A stretch of 64,000 nucleotides of DNA from Ochotona curzoniae (taxonomy: Eukaryota > Chordata > Mammalia > Lagomorpha > Ochotonidae). The stretch spans positions 29,989,001 through 30,053,000 of the forward strand of contig NW_024465369.1 of assembly GCF_017591425.1 (NCBI RefSeq), in the 5' to 3' direction. Under the pieces are notes generated by a model that was not told the origin of the DNA, searched no databases, and saw only the letters and a list, made by a program, of their open reading frames with translations. Positions 1-12,187 of the stretch are shown piece after piece; the first letter of the stretch is position 1; every line of letters begins with the position of its first letter. Position numbers and translations under genes: made by a program.

Positions 1-620
1 ATACCCCTCTGCTGTTGTTCTAACCTTTCCTGTTTCCTGAAATATGTCCTCTCTGCTTCATCCTGATTAAATGTTTTTCCGTCCATTTAAACATGTCCTT
101 ACCCCATTCCACCATCTTGAATTTAATGGAAAAGATAGGAAATGATCATAGTGGAAGGCAGAAGTGACAGGATAAAGTGAACCCACTCAACACCGATTGC
201 TACACGGACAAAAGAAAACCTTTTCAGTCCTCTGATGTCCTCAGGAAGAAACTAATTATGTTCCTCCCTAGATTATAAGAGCCCAACACCCTTGTAGCAT
301 AGACTGGAAATAGTAACACAATCATATGTACATATGGTGTGAGAGTCAAAAGACTTAAGGATTCTCATGACCATCTTACTACTACTATTCTGGGAAGACA
401 CACCTACAGCAGGTACTTCCAATTCAACAAACTTAACTGCTCCCCAATACAGTCCACATGTAAGACTGAAAATAATTTGTCTCCTTCGAAGCACATACTC
501 GTGTAATTAAAGATGGAAATAAGTTTATCTTTACAAATCTTATCCTCAAATATCATGTATTACAGAAAAATTCTAACAAGTTAGAGAAAATACACCAAAG
601 TGAACTGAAAAGCTAACTTT

Positions 621-948
621 GGGCCTGGTGTGGTAGCCTAATGGTTTATGTCCTCACCTTGTATGTGCCAGGACACAATGTGGGTGCCGGTTTGTGTCTC
701 AGCTGCTCTACTTCCTATCCATCTCACTGCTTGTGGTCTGGGAAAGCAGTTGAGGATGACCCAAAGCAATGGGACCTTGTATCCATGTGGGAAACCTGGA
801 GGAGGCTGCTGGTTCCTGGCTTTGGATCAGCTCAGCTCTGGCCATTGTGGCCGCTTGGGCAGTGGGCCAGTGGATGGAGGATCTTTCTCTCTGTCTCTCC
901 TCTCTATAAATCTGACTTTGCAATAATAAAGAAAGAAATCTTTAAAAG
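621..948 (+). mobile_element. CSINE, full length
   Basis: The head is gggcctggtgtggtagccta, the body has the ctgggaaagcag and gggaaacctgg blocks, and the tail is aataaagaaagaaatcttta. Moderately diverged. Short reading frames across it are SINE-derived. Confidence 0.9.
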
Positions 949-3876
949 TTAATGTCATAGGATTATTTTTTTCTCCTTCTGAGTTCTCATTTTACCTTGA
1001 TCTGTTTTATAGAGCTTTTCAACAGTCACATATTACTAGGAAACACACACAGCTTGAGGCTTGACCTCCTGGCTTCCAGACTGGGGAAAACTTTGCAAAA
1101 GCTAAAATTAATGAGACGGTAAATACATTGATATGAGGAATGCTACCTGAACCAGGGGCCAGTGCAGCCAGCAGAGGCAGAACCATCTGGCCAATGCACA
1201 AAGCCCAGGGTCGCCCAAAGGACTGTGAGCCCAGCACTTGGCTGTGGCAGCCTTCCATACAGAAGCACTTCTACACATGTGGCCAGCCCTGCAGAACAGG
1301 AGTGTGCCAGTCCTTGGCCTGCAGCATGCTGTGCTGGCCCAGACAAGGATAGCTACTTTACCTTTATTTCTTGGGTTATTTGGTTCACTCCAAAGCTTTT
1401 AGAGCAAGAAGGGAGCAGTGAGTGTAAGGTGCACAGCAACACTGAGTAACTCAAGTCTTTAATGTGAAGAAATTAAACCAATTAAAGGGTTGACCTAGAC
1501 CTCACTCAAGGTTAGCCTATAATACAAAGAACTTGAAATCAAATCCCGTTTATCATATGTAATATGAGACTTTGGGGAGAGGGAATACCTTCTCTATGCC
1601 TTAGATCAGTAAACACTCAAAGTAGCTAGCTGCCAAATACACCTGTTCCAGGTTCACATGAGGTTTGAAATGTGTGCAAGGATGTTTATCAACCATGGCT
1701 TTCCTCAGTGAGGAAGTAAAAAGGCAGCTGCACCTACCCGTCCAGCGTGCTTCACAATGCAGGCAGGTGACATTGTGGCACAACCCGGGCAGGAGTCTCA
1801 CTCGGAAGAACATCACTTTCAGATTTTCCCCAACTATGTTACCTGTTCCAACTTCCTCTACCATCCTTGATGGATTGGCTTGGATCAAGAATTATAAAAG
1901 AAAACTGACTGCATGGGCTACAACAGATCTCAACATCAAGGTAAAATATTTAACCTTCTAGCAGAAACTGCACAGTCACTGGTATAGTAAGAGAGAAAGC
2001 AAAGAATAATGGGAATGTGGGAAGAGCTTATGGGATATGAAGATCAAACATTTCCTAGGGAAACAGTCTGTTCTGTTGTCCTATTCAGTTGAACATTTGT
2101 CCTGCACTTTTAACTTCTTAAACAAATTATGTTTAATTGCTCTGAGAAAATGAGCAGGGATTGGCTCAGCAGGCTTCTGTGGTGAGCTCCAAGCTTGCCT
2201 ACAAGAGTGAGATATAATTGCAGTGAATAAAGGTCTTAGTTTAGCACATGATTGAATCTGAAAGATCCATAGCCTTCTCCCCTGTTCCCTTATCCCTCAG
2301 CCACTGCCATCACCGCACCCTCCCTTCTGATACGATGTGATTTGCATCTCTCCTTGAAGCACAAGAGTCTGGAGACTCTGAGGCCAGAGGAAGGAGGTGG
2401 CAAAGGGTAGCTGATTGCTTCCTGTTAGGATGGTGGTGGAACAAACAGTGTGAATGCCCATGTGCCAGCTGGTGGTGCTGAGGTCCATAAGGTAGTCTCT
2501 AAGATATACAAAGATGTTAGGCTGCCAGTCCGTGGAGTTATTAACAAGTTTAAAATACACAGAATGTATGCAGAAATTAAAGCCATGCCAGTCAAGACAC
2601 AGGGCACATAGAGGAACTGCTGGTTTATCTGTTGTACGGTACAACCACTTATTTTCTTGAATAGTACTCCTTGATTTTGCACTAAACTCTTCTGACATCA
2701 ATGGGCTTTAAAAAAATACATGTGTAATAAAAAGTCAAGTGCTAAATTTTATCTCCAGAGAGGCATATTATCCATGTAAACCATCAGTCAACATTTTCTA
2801 CCCATGCTGGGGAGCTGTATTTAAATCCATGACTACCCTAAACAAGACCAGCAGACTGGCACTGGCTGAGACAGCACTAGAACATGCTTCAATGGGCAGC
2901 AGGTACTTTGAAAAAGATTCTCGCTGAAGCAGACAACCCAAGGCGAGTGTTTACACAGCTCTCTTTAAGGAATGCATTGCCTGCCTGGGCTCCCTAATTT
3001 GAATAATAACTTGCTAGACTGGAGCTTGCTGATGGTAGACCAATTTGTCACCTCCATTTTCTCAACCCCAACCTGAGGGTCTGGCACTTGCAGGCACTGG
3101 ATGAATGAACAAACAGGGGATCAGTAAGCACCTGGTGGCTAAGATGGGGGGTGCTTTTCCAACAGCTCTTTTCTGCCCACAGAACTCACGTTTATGTAGG
3201 GTGGATCAAGGCAAAGTGATGAAAGCTGTTTTTTCCCACCTCCAGCTTCCACTGTATGCTGCCCTTTCCATTCCACAGAACTTCCCCAACCTGCTTAAAC
3301 ACTTTTAAAACCCCTCTTCCTCTTCAATGGATAAAGGCTGAGGTAGCACAAGGACAGACAAAACACCCATTGGCTCACTGGTGCACACCCAATGCCCAGC
3401 ATGATGTCTGGCTCATGGAACGGACTGAATGAAAACAAAAGCATATTGTATCAAGGTCCAGGCATTTGCAATTCCTTTTCATCTTCACCTCTTATTATAA
3501 ACAGAAAGATGTATTTTAGAGTATGGCAATGTTAGGCAGTTTGAAACTAGCGGAGATAAAACTGTTCTCCTTTGGACAGGTAAGGCTAGGTCATCCCTCT
3601 GTGCCCCACATTTCAACAAGCCTAGGGAGTTCTGGCATCCTGATGTGCTTTCTGATGACAGTGCACTGACCCTCACACTACCTTATCACCCTCTGCACTA
3701 GGACACACGCTGGAAGCTGAGGCTGCAGCAGGAACTATTATAGGATTACCCCCTTGTCTCCAATAATACCACAGTTTGACTTTGCTCTCCCTAAAGTACA
3801 ATATAAAATTTGACCTTGTTCTCCTATAACTCAGTGCCTGCTCTCATTCCAATTTGAAAATCCAAACTGGCATGTG
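949..3876. other. Unique intronic DNA
   Basis: No exon, RNA gene or clear repeat is seen on either strand. Short open frames around 1140-1450 and 2297-2701 have no splice sites or recognisable motifs. 3080-3430 has faint wording of an old L2/MIR-type repeat. Confidence 0.6.
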
Positions 3877-4176
3877 AATTTTGTGGTATAGCTGGTTAAG
3901 CCTACAGCTTCCTGTATTGCAGCATGCAATAAAGTTCCAGCTGCCTTGTTTCTTTTCTGATTCCCTGCTGGTGCACCTGGGAAGCCAGTGGCTAATGGCC
4001 TAAGTGTATGGGCCCCTGCCAACCACAAAAGAGACCTGAAGGGGTTCTGGGCTCTTGGTTTCAGCCTGGCTAGGACCACTGTGGCCATATAAGAGAATGA
4101 ACCAGCAGGTGTAAGATCTTTCTCTCTTGTCTCTCTGTGATTTTACCTTTAAATAAACGGATACATCTTTTTTTAA
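3877..4176 (+). mobile_element. CSINE, old copy
   Basis: Decayed head tgtggtatagctggttaag, the middle 'gcacctgggaagccagtgg', and a tail with aaataaacggatacatct. Boundaries are approximate. Confidence 0.8.
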
Positions 4177-4365
4177 GCCACAAATACTTCTAATGTCTGC
4201 TTGCTGCATTTCCCACCCATTACAGCTCCTAAGGGGTGAGTACAGTACTTCTCCAGGACTTCTAAGATTGTACATGAGAAACTACCTGCAGCCTGCTGAG
4301 CTGGCACCTAGTCAGGAGACTGCAGAGAGAGGGAGTGGTGACAGGTGACCTATGGGGAAATTTGA

Positions 4366-4394
4366 AAACAAAACAAAACAAACAAAACAAAACA
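4366..4394. repeat. (AAAAC)n simple repeat
   Basis: Imperfect AAAAC/AAAC units directly before the L2 fragment. Confidence 0.9.
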
Positions 4395-4419
4395 GGTGTG
4401 TATTTCAACAGGCATACTA

Positions 4420-5100
4420 TGACCATTCAGTCAACACACTTATTCTTACACAGTATGTGCTATAAGATGATGTCTGACTTGATGCTGGGAAGACAAAGAC
4501 TTAAGTAACAAGGGCCAGGGGCAATGGTTCAATGGGCTAATCCTCCTCCTTAAGTGCTGGGATCCCATATGGATACTGGTTCGTCTCCCAGCTACTTCCC
4601 ATCCAGTTCCCTGCCTATGGCCTGGGAAAGCAGTAGAGGATGGCCCAAAGCCTTGGAACCCTTCATTCATGTGGGAGACCCAGAAGAGGCTCCTGTTTCC
4701 TGGATTGGCTCAGCTCTGGCCATTGTGGCTATTTGGGGAGTGAACCAGCAGATGGGAAATCTTTGTGTCTCCTTCTCTCTGTAAATCTGCCTTTCCAATA
4801 AAAATAAACAAATCTTTAAAACAATAAATAAAAGATGCAGGTATCACAAATGTTGCCTTACAGAGCAGAGGGCAGATCCACAGACAAATGATACTGCTGA
4901 AGGATAGGAACAAGCTGCCTAGAGAGCTCTGGGTAGGCTTCCAGGGGAAGTGATACTTAATCTGTGCCTTGGAAGAAGGGTGGGAGTGAGAATATTCCAA
5001 ACAGAGGCAGAGGGGAAAAAATTGGAGAGACAAGACTGGCAGCTTGGGGGCACCCAAGCCAGGATGTGGCTTGAGGCCACATGGGTGTGCTTAGGTGTGA
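4420..5100 (+). mobile_element. L2 LINE 3' fragment, split by a CSINE
   Basis: The left part (4420-4511) has the 'cattcagtcaacacacttatt' type motif and the right part (4835-5100) has 'cttggaagaagg', 'gaatattccaaacagaggcag' and similar wording typical of mammalian L2 ends. The CSINE at 4512-4832 interrupts it. Family assignment is from remembered consensus. Confidence 0.55.
4512..4832 (+). mobile_element. CSINE inserted in L2
   Basis: gggccaggggcaatggttca head, gggatcccatatgg, cctgggaaagcagtagagga, tail aataaaaataaacaaatct. Full length. Confidence 0.9.
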
Positions 5101-6728
5101 GTTGATGATGGCTACTAAACCCAAGGGAAAACGGTACTATTGGTCTTGCTGACTATCCTGGTCTGATCAGGACACAATGTACAGGCAATCCAAATAGCGT
5201 ACTGTGTCCCCTACATTTGCATGACTGTTAAATATTAAGTAAAAACAAAACAGAAAATGTCATTAATAAACAACAATTTGGGAGAGCCATCTAAAATCTT
5301 GATTTGTTCCTGTAATTAAAAAATTACTTAAAACAGATTTGCTGGCTGTGATTAAATATGTCATTAAATGTGTCTGACTAATTTTGAAAGTGCTTTAAAA
5401 TGAAAACATTATACATGAAGAGCCATTTTGTATATTTACTGCCTATGTTCTTGTGTCAAATGTAAAAAAAAAAAAACCACAGACACACACACAAAAACAA
5501 ACATAGCATATTGTCTGGATGAAGACAGATTACCACGGCCTTGAAGTGCCTGTCTTTTTAAAACTCTTGCATAGACAGCTCCCACCTTGTATAAGCAAAG
5601 GCTAGCTCTTTGTGAAGTGGCTTTCTGCTCACGTGATTCATTAATAAAGAAATCACTGTATTTCACTGTATTTGTTGTCCTAATTGAACAGATAAGAAAC
5701 CCTCTCCCAGGGAATTCACTTTTCTTTCGTGATACAGTTCTCTTACCACCAGGGTAATGGAGATAAAACACACACACACATACACATTTCTTTTCTACAG
5801 AACTATTTCTGACTTGATTTTTCTGGCTTGTGCCATTGTTTGTTTCACACAACACGACATGAATAAAGTTAGCAGAGGAAAAGCTGGTTATGATTTGAAG
5901 GGACCTTGTGGGGTGACTGACTCAGGTCTTCCATCTTTAGGTGGGACTGCACGTGCATCTTCTAAGTTCAGGGGAACTTGTGTATCCTGCAGTTGGGACT
6001 GTCTATAGAAACAAGTTCCAAACCTCTTACCTATGATCTATTTGCATAGGAGGCAGGTTAGAACTTTATTTCTTTTTTTTTTTAGATTTTATTTCTGGCA
6101 GTACATCCCAAGGAAATTATTAAGGCTTACTGAATGTTTGATGGATCCATGATCTTACTTTTAGGTGGGAAAGTGATTACCTAAATAGTAAGACTTAATC
6201 TCATGGCATCACTACTACCATGAGTAACAAATATTAACTTGTATGCCTTAAGTAACTGAAACACTCATTAACCACCTACCTGAGGGCATCAGAAGCCACT
6301 TTCAGGAAATAATTACCTCAAAAATCCATTAGGTTCATAACAATAATGGTTAAAACTCTTAGCAGCCCAGTTATAGTGGACCTGCATGTCTATCATATTC
6401 ATTAATAATTAAAAATAGTATTATGGGAAGAATGGGTGCACACAGAAAGTCAAATATTTCTAACATTGCATCCACAGTCACAGACTTTCATTAGGATTTC
6501 TCTACATTGGGATTCAGCTGTTATGTGTACATGGCAAGTACCACTGGCTTACACAACACACGGACTTATGAAAACTCCCAATCTTGTTTGAGACAGAGGG
6601 AAGACATGATTCTAAGAGTACAATTTCAGAATGTTGCTCTTTAAGCTGACAGTCATGATAATTAGCAAAGAGGGGCTTTTGGTTGTTGAGGATACTGTGA
6701 GAAATTATTTGAGAAGAATGACTGGAGT
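5101..6728. other. Unique intronic DNA
   Basis: AT-rich, with small A- and T-runs (5464, 6072). Nothing gene-like on either strand. Confidence 0.6.
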
Positions 6729-7020
6729 TGGGGCTGGCACTGAGGCATAGCAAGCTAAGGTTCAAGTCCTGACCATTACACTTTTGATTCAGCCCCTATC
6801 AATGACACAGAGAAGCAGAGAAGGTTGTCCAAGCACTTAGGTCCCTGAAATTACATGGGAGACACAGATGAAGCTTCTGGCTCTCAGCTCCAAGTTCCTG
6901 GCTTTGGCCAGGCCACTCCTAGTTGCTGTGGCCTTTGAGGGGGAGTGAACCAGCATATGGAAGATTCTCTCTCTGCTTCTTGTGTCCTTGTAACTTGACC
7001 TATCAAGCAATAATTTATTT
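6729..7020 (+). mobile_element. CSINE, old copy
   Basis: Head ggggctggcactgaggcata, middle with 'gaagcttctggctctcagctcc', and 'gagtgaaccagcatatggaa' near the 3' end. Confidence 0.8.
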
Positions 7021-7100
7021 GTTAGTGACAGGACAAACTAAAGAGCCTACAGTGATGATACACTGGATCTCTAAGGAATCACAGGGGACTAAATCCCAAA

Positions 7101-7428
7101 GGGCCATCATGGTAATACAGCAGGCTGAGCAGTCCCTGCTTGCAATGTGGCTAGTTCAAGTTCAAGCTGTTCCATTTCCATTCAGCTCCATGCAATGTGC
7201 TTGGGAAAGCAGCATAAGATGGCACAAAGTATGGGTTTCCCAGCCACCCTTGTGAGAGACCTAGGAGTTCTGGCCCTGGAATCAGCCTAGTGCAGCCCCC
7301 CACTGCTGTACTCATTTAGGGGAGTGATCCAGAGAACGGAAGATCTCTCTCAGCCTTTGTGTCTCTCACTCTCTCTCTTTCACTCTCTGCCTTTCAAATA
7401 AATAAAATACATCTCTACTTTAAAAAAA
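7101..7428 (+). mobile_element. CSINE
   Basis: Head gggccatcatggtaatacag, tcttgggaaagcagcataag-like block at 7200, tail ttcaaataaataaaatacat and an A-run. Confidence 0.85.
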
Positions 7429-10400
7429 TCAGCTACCCAAATCTATCCATGGAACGACTGCTATAATTTTTGCTGTGGCCCTTGCAATTATATGGGGACT
7501 TATGAATTTCTAAACTATCACCAAACTTTTGTAAAGTGGTCAGATACTGCTTACACAGAAACAATAAAAAGTGATCTGAATTTTAAATGTGAATTTCTTC
7601 CCTGACAGGAGAATACCCATTTGTCTTAAGTCTTACATACATGAATACTACAAATGGACCCAGAGTTTTTATGACAGGTGACAGATAAAGAAAAACGAGC
7701 GGTATAGATGTCACATTGCTTCTGGGAATGAAAAACACAGGGAAACAAGCAGAACATTTTTTGGCAAGGGACAAGACAAGAAAGGAACACCATGAGGTCA
7801 TTATGAACTGCAGGTAAATGTTCTCCATGTAAATAAAGCTGTTGATTATCTTAGGAGAAGGAGGCTATCAGAGGAGGATGTGAAGTGGGGAGGGGGGCTC
7901 TCCTGCCTTGTGCAATAATGAGGCTGAGTACCCAGAGGAGTCACCAGCAATCAAAAACACAGAAGAGGAACTGGAGGAGAGCTCTGACTCGGGGATGATC
8001 ATCAATAATGTACCAAGGAATAAAAATCAGAAGACTGTTTGACAGCAGTGAAAAGGGCAAACAAGACTGTGGGCTGTCTGCGTAGCCTCAGAGAGAGCAA
8101 GTCAGCACTGCTTATTCCGATGCTATTTAAGGCAGCAAGATCTCATCATTAACTCTGAGTAGATCTAGTGTTTTGTTCCTCTGGAAGAAATCAAATGAAA
8201 AGCTTGAGTTGTAACTAAAGTCAACCTGTGGTTTCAAAGACAGAAGCAAGGGCAAAGACAAAGCACTTGCCAGTCATACTGAAGTCACGCCACAGAGATG
8301 AGGCTCTCACCGCTTTTGCCTTTCTTGAGTTTGTCATAATCCTGTACTTTTCAGATGTTAAGATTAGCATGTTCAAGTGTTTAAATCTGCTTAATTGAGT
8401 CATATGAACAGATTTATATTAGCCAAACAATGAAGTGTGTAAGTGCTCTGTAGCCTTGTCAATTCCGTGATTACATCACTCCATGGAAGGAAGCCTGCAG
8501 TGCTCTTGAGAAAAAAACGTGGAGTTGTCTAACTTAATCCAAGAAACAAATAATATTTCTCCTTTGGACTGATGTATTTTGTTCAGGTCTGTTCATCACT
8601 GAATAAACCAAGTCATTACGGAGATGATCCCTGCAGCTCTGATCAGAAACAAAGAAAGTGCTAGCCATAGTATTCCTGCTGGCTGCAATCCTGATGTTCT
8701 CACAGAGGCTCTCAGCATTGAGCTCCCCGGAGTCGGAGTCCTGCACTAAACCACTGGAGGCACATGGAAGATCTGCCAACCACCACCCTCCTGTGCTCCT
8801 CACAGCGAGATTTTCACTTCACTGACTGCCTATGAGAAATGTTGAACAAGTCCTTGAGTTGGCAAGTTTCTCATTCTGATTTCAAGGATACTGAATTAAT
8901 TTAGAATAAATGAAACTACCATTAATGATTAATAATATGAGGATACTTCAAGACGTATAAAAAAAAGGGAATCGAAAAATAAATCTATTTAGGTGGAAAA
9001 GAAAAACCCTGGATCTCCACAAAGTTCTTAAGAAATGTGTACTATGAAAAAAATGTATTTATGGAATTAAAATATTCTCCTTCACTAAAATCAGCATTAC
9101 CTTTTAATTCCATCTTCCATAAACTACCTGAGATAGCCTAACACTGCTGAGACCCACACCCTGTAAGCATCAACTTTCACTTTTCTGAATCACCCTATGA
9201 GTTCAGAACTAGTACTTGCCCCCACTTTCAGAGGCCACCGAGCCACAGAGAGATGAAGCAACCTTCCCAAAGTCACACTTTCGGTGGCAGATGGACACAG
9301 GGATTCAGGGCAAGCAGGCAGTTTGGTTTGCTGGCACTTATCCGTGATCATAGTGTGTGCTGCCCCTCACAGCTGAATAAGAGCAGGACCTAGGAGGCAG
9401 CGCTGGTACTCCCCTCCCTCCCTAGATCAAAGAGCAGGTAGCACGGCATCTAAAAAGCTTGATTCTGTTGCTACAAAGCAGACACAAGGCATGATCTTAC
9501 GTGACAACCCTTGTGGGGACTCAAATGATGACCAAGGGAGAGAACAAAATACACATCAAAAAGTCTTCTTTGTTCTCCAGCAGGACCATTTTAGTGAGAA
9601 ATGGGGCCAACACTTCTCCACATAAAATACTGTCATCATCTTTTTGATCCCAATGCCATTCAGCTAAGAGTTTTTAAACACCTCAACACTTAAGAATTGA
9701 ATGGCTGAACCTGGTTCAAACTGCAGAAAAGTAAAGCGGCTTTGAGGAGTTTTTTGGTTGTTGATATTTTATGTCTTTTTTCCTGCATGAAGAAAAAAAA
9801 AAAAAAAAGAAAAGAAAAAGAAATCTCCCCCTCCCTCGACTTCATGAAATGTTCATCTTGTTAATAAGAGGGAAAAATATGTTGCTGGGATATATGATGT
9901 TAATGGAGCTGGTTTGGTTTACGTTAAATGACAAGTTCAGAAATTTACATTTAAAATTCCCAAGAGATCATGTTCATGTTTAAAACCACCTTAAAAAACT
10001 ACAGTATTGTATTTGTGTAAATTCAGACGACTGTCTAGGATACTGAGCAAACAGGTAAGAAGAGAGGCAATTTCACTGACTGGTCATGTGAAGGACGGCA
10101 TTCCACAACCTAATCTACAGCTTTAATCAAGAGCTGTACAGAAGCACAGCAGTCAACACTGAACCTCAGTCAGAATGTTCAGTCTCGACAGCCCTGGGAG
10201 AATAGCTTGCACATGTCTCTTGTGTACCTCCATCTTCCTAATACTGACACCCTTCGGTCAGAACAGCTGGGAGGAATGGGCAGGTGTTGAACACCATTGC
10301 CTATCAGCTGTATTGGAGCTTGAAAAGTACTCCCAGCCATCAAAGGGATCAACACCAGGGTTTTATCCTAATGGCAGCAAAGCTAGTGAGGACCCAAAAT

Positions 10401-10947
10401 GAGAAAGAAACTGTGATGAATGAGGGAACCATAGTTGCAATTTCCAAGAGTCCACATTTTGGTGCAATGGAAGTCGATCCTCAGGATGAATGGTCTTGTA
10501 AACTGTTGTTGCCGAGGAGCTTCCCCAGGAGGGTATTCTTTGTGCTACTCCTTATACTCCCACCCAGTGTCCCCAAAGGACTCAGGATGTTGGAAAGCCA
10601 ATCTATGCCAACAAGAGATGGTAACTTAGCCTGAGGGTTCTGTGAGAGGATGGCCACATGGTGGTGGGTGAGCTGAGCTGAAGACTTGGAATTTAAGCAC
10701 ATTACACTTTATCTGAGGGATTTTAAATAACATCAAGTCCATAAGCCTTCATACCTATTTACACATCCAGAAACAAGTATATTTTTCTAGATAAGGAAAA
10801 ATGAAATAGTACAATTAAGAGTTATTTCCACGGTACACATTAGACAGGAAATTCTTCAAATTGCAGGAAACTAAATCAAGAAAGCAAGCACAGCAACCAC
10901 ACATTACAGCTAAATTAACGAGAAGATATGCAGAAAAAAATCACGAC
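7429..10947. other. Unique intronic DNA with one MIR
   Basis: Apart from the MIR at 9150-9345 and an A-rich tract at 9790-9824, no feature is recognised. Reading frames near 10284-10634 are short and unlike known proteins. Confidence 0.55.
9150..9345 (+). mobile_element. MIR SINE
   Basis: The core reads gccacagagagatgaagcaa followed by 'ccttcccaaagtcacac', then 'ggtggcagatggacacaggg', matching the familiar MIR wording (gaggttaagtaacttgcccaaggtcacac) at a decayed level. Confidence 0.65.
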
Positions 10948-11242
10948 TGGGGTTAGCACTGAGGTGTTGAGGGTAAAGCCATGCTGCCTTCCCATAAAGA
11001 CACTGCTTCTAGCCCTGGCTGCTCCATTACCAATCCCATTCCCTAAAAATGTGCCTGGGAAAGCAGCAGAGAATCGGTCAATTCCTTGGACCCTTGCCCC
11101 CACATGGAAGACCAGAATCAGCTTCTGACAGGTACAGCTCTGGCTGTTGTAGCCACTTGGAAGCAACTGATGGAAGATAATTCTGTCTCTCTCTCTCTCT
11201 CTAACACTGTGTTTCAAGTAAACAAATCTTTTTTTAAAAAAA
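10948..11242 (+). mobile_element. CSINE
   Basis: ggggttagcactgaggtgtt head, cctgggaaagcagcagagaa, a (TC)n stretch at 11187-11203 and a tail aagtaaacaaatcttttttt. Confidence 0.85.
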
Positions 11243-11827
11243 TCATGATCAAAGTAGTCCATTTAAACACAATAAGAACTTATTTTTATAACTATGACAG
11301 TAGATAAAAATTCAGTTATTTGAAGAAAGCTTGGTGTGAGACATAATACAAGAGTTAAGTAAGATGAAAGTTTAAGAACAGATTAGAAACATGATTAAAC
11401 ATTAAAAACATGGTTGCTGTAAGCTTTAAAACAAAACAGAGATTCTTCATCCAACAGAGTATGTGAGAATACAGTTTATGACAAAAGAAAGTATGCCAAT
11501 CATGCATTTTCACCAGTCTACCTTATGGAAGATCCAGTTATCTAACAGAGCAACAGGAGCATAGAAGAGTACAGTGGTCTGACACTTGAAATTCAGGTTC
11601 CCCTAAGACAAACGAGAAGCCCTGTTCACAAGCACATGACACTCTGGCAAGATTATGCATAAGATTAATTTTAGACTAGCTGGAGGCCAGACAAATACAT
11701 ATATTTCCCATTTCCAAAGAGTTAATCTGCCATAGGTCTACAGCATGCTGTTCAAGCATACATCCACCTCTCAGTTTTGCAGAAGCTGAAATTTGGCACT
11801 GCTCTGTAAGAGATATTGGCATTAGGC

Positions 11828-11831
<4 letters not shown>

Positions 11832-11858
<27 letters not shown>

Positions 11859-12173
11859 ATTTTTATTATTTTTTATTGGAAAGGCGGATATACAGAGAGG
11901 AGATACAGAGAGGAAGATCCTCCATCCGATGATTCACTCCCCAAGTGAGCCGCAACGGGCCGATACTATGCCGATCCGAAGCCAGGAGCCTCTTCTGGGT
12001 CTCCCACGCGGGTGCAGGGTCCCAAAGCTTTGGGCCGTCCTCAACTGCTCTCCCAGGCCACAGGCAGGGAGCCGGAAGGGAAGCGGGGCTGCCGGGATTA
12101 GAACCGGCGCCCATATGGGATCCCGGGCGTGCAAGGTGAGGACTTAACCACTTGCGCCACCGCGCCGGGCCCA
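11832..12173 (-). mobile_element. Young CSINE with target-site duplication
   Basis: Near-intact copy in reverse, ending in gccaccgcgccgggccc. It is flanked by ggcattaggctttt at 11818-11831 and 12174-12187. Many CpGs are retained. It belongs with 29128, 37954 and 54264 to the youngest subfamily (tail of the form aataaaaataaatctttaaa). Confidence 0.95.
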
Positions 12174-12187
12174 GGCATTAGGCTTTT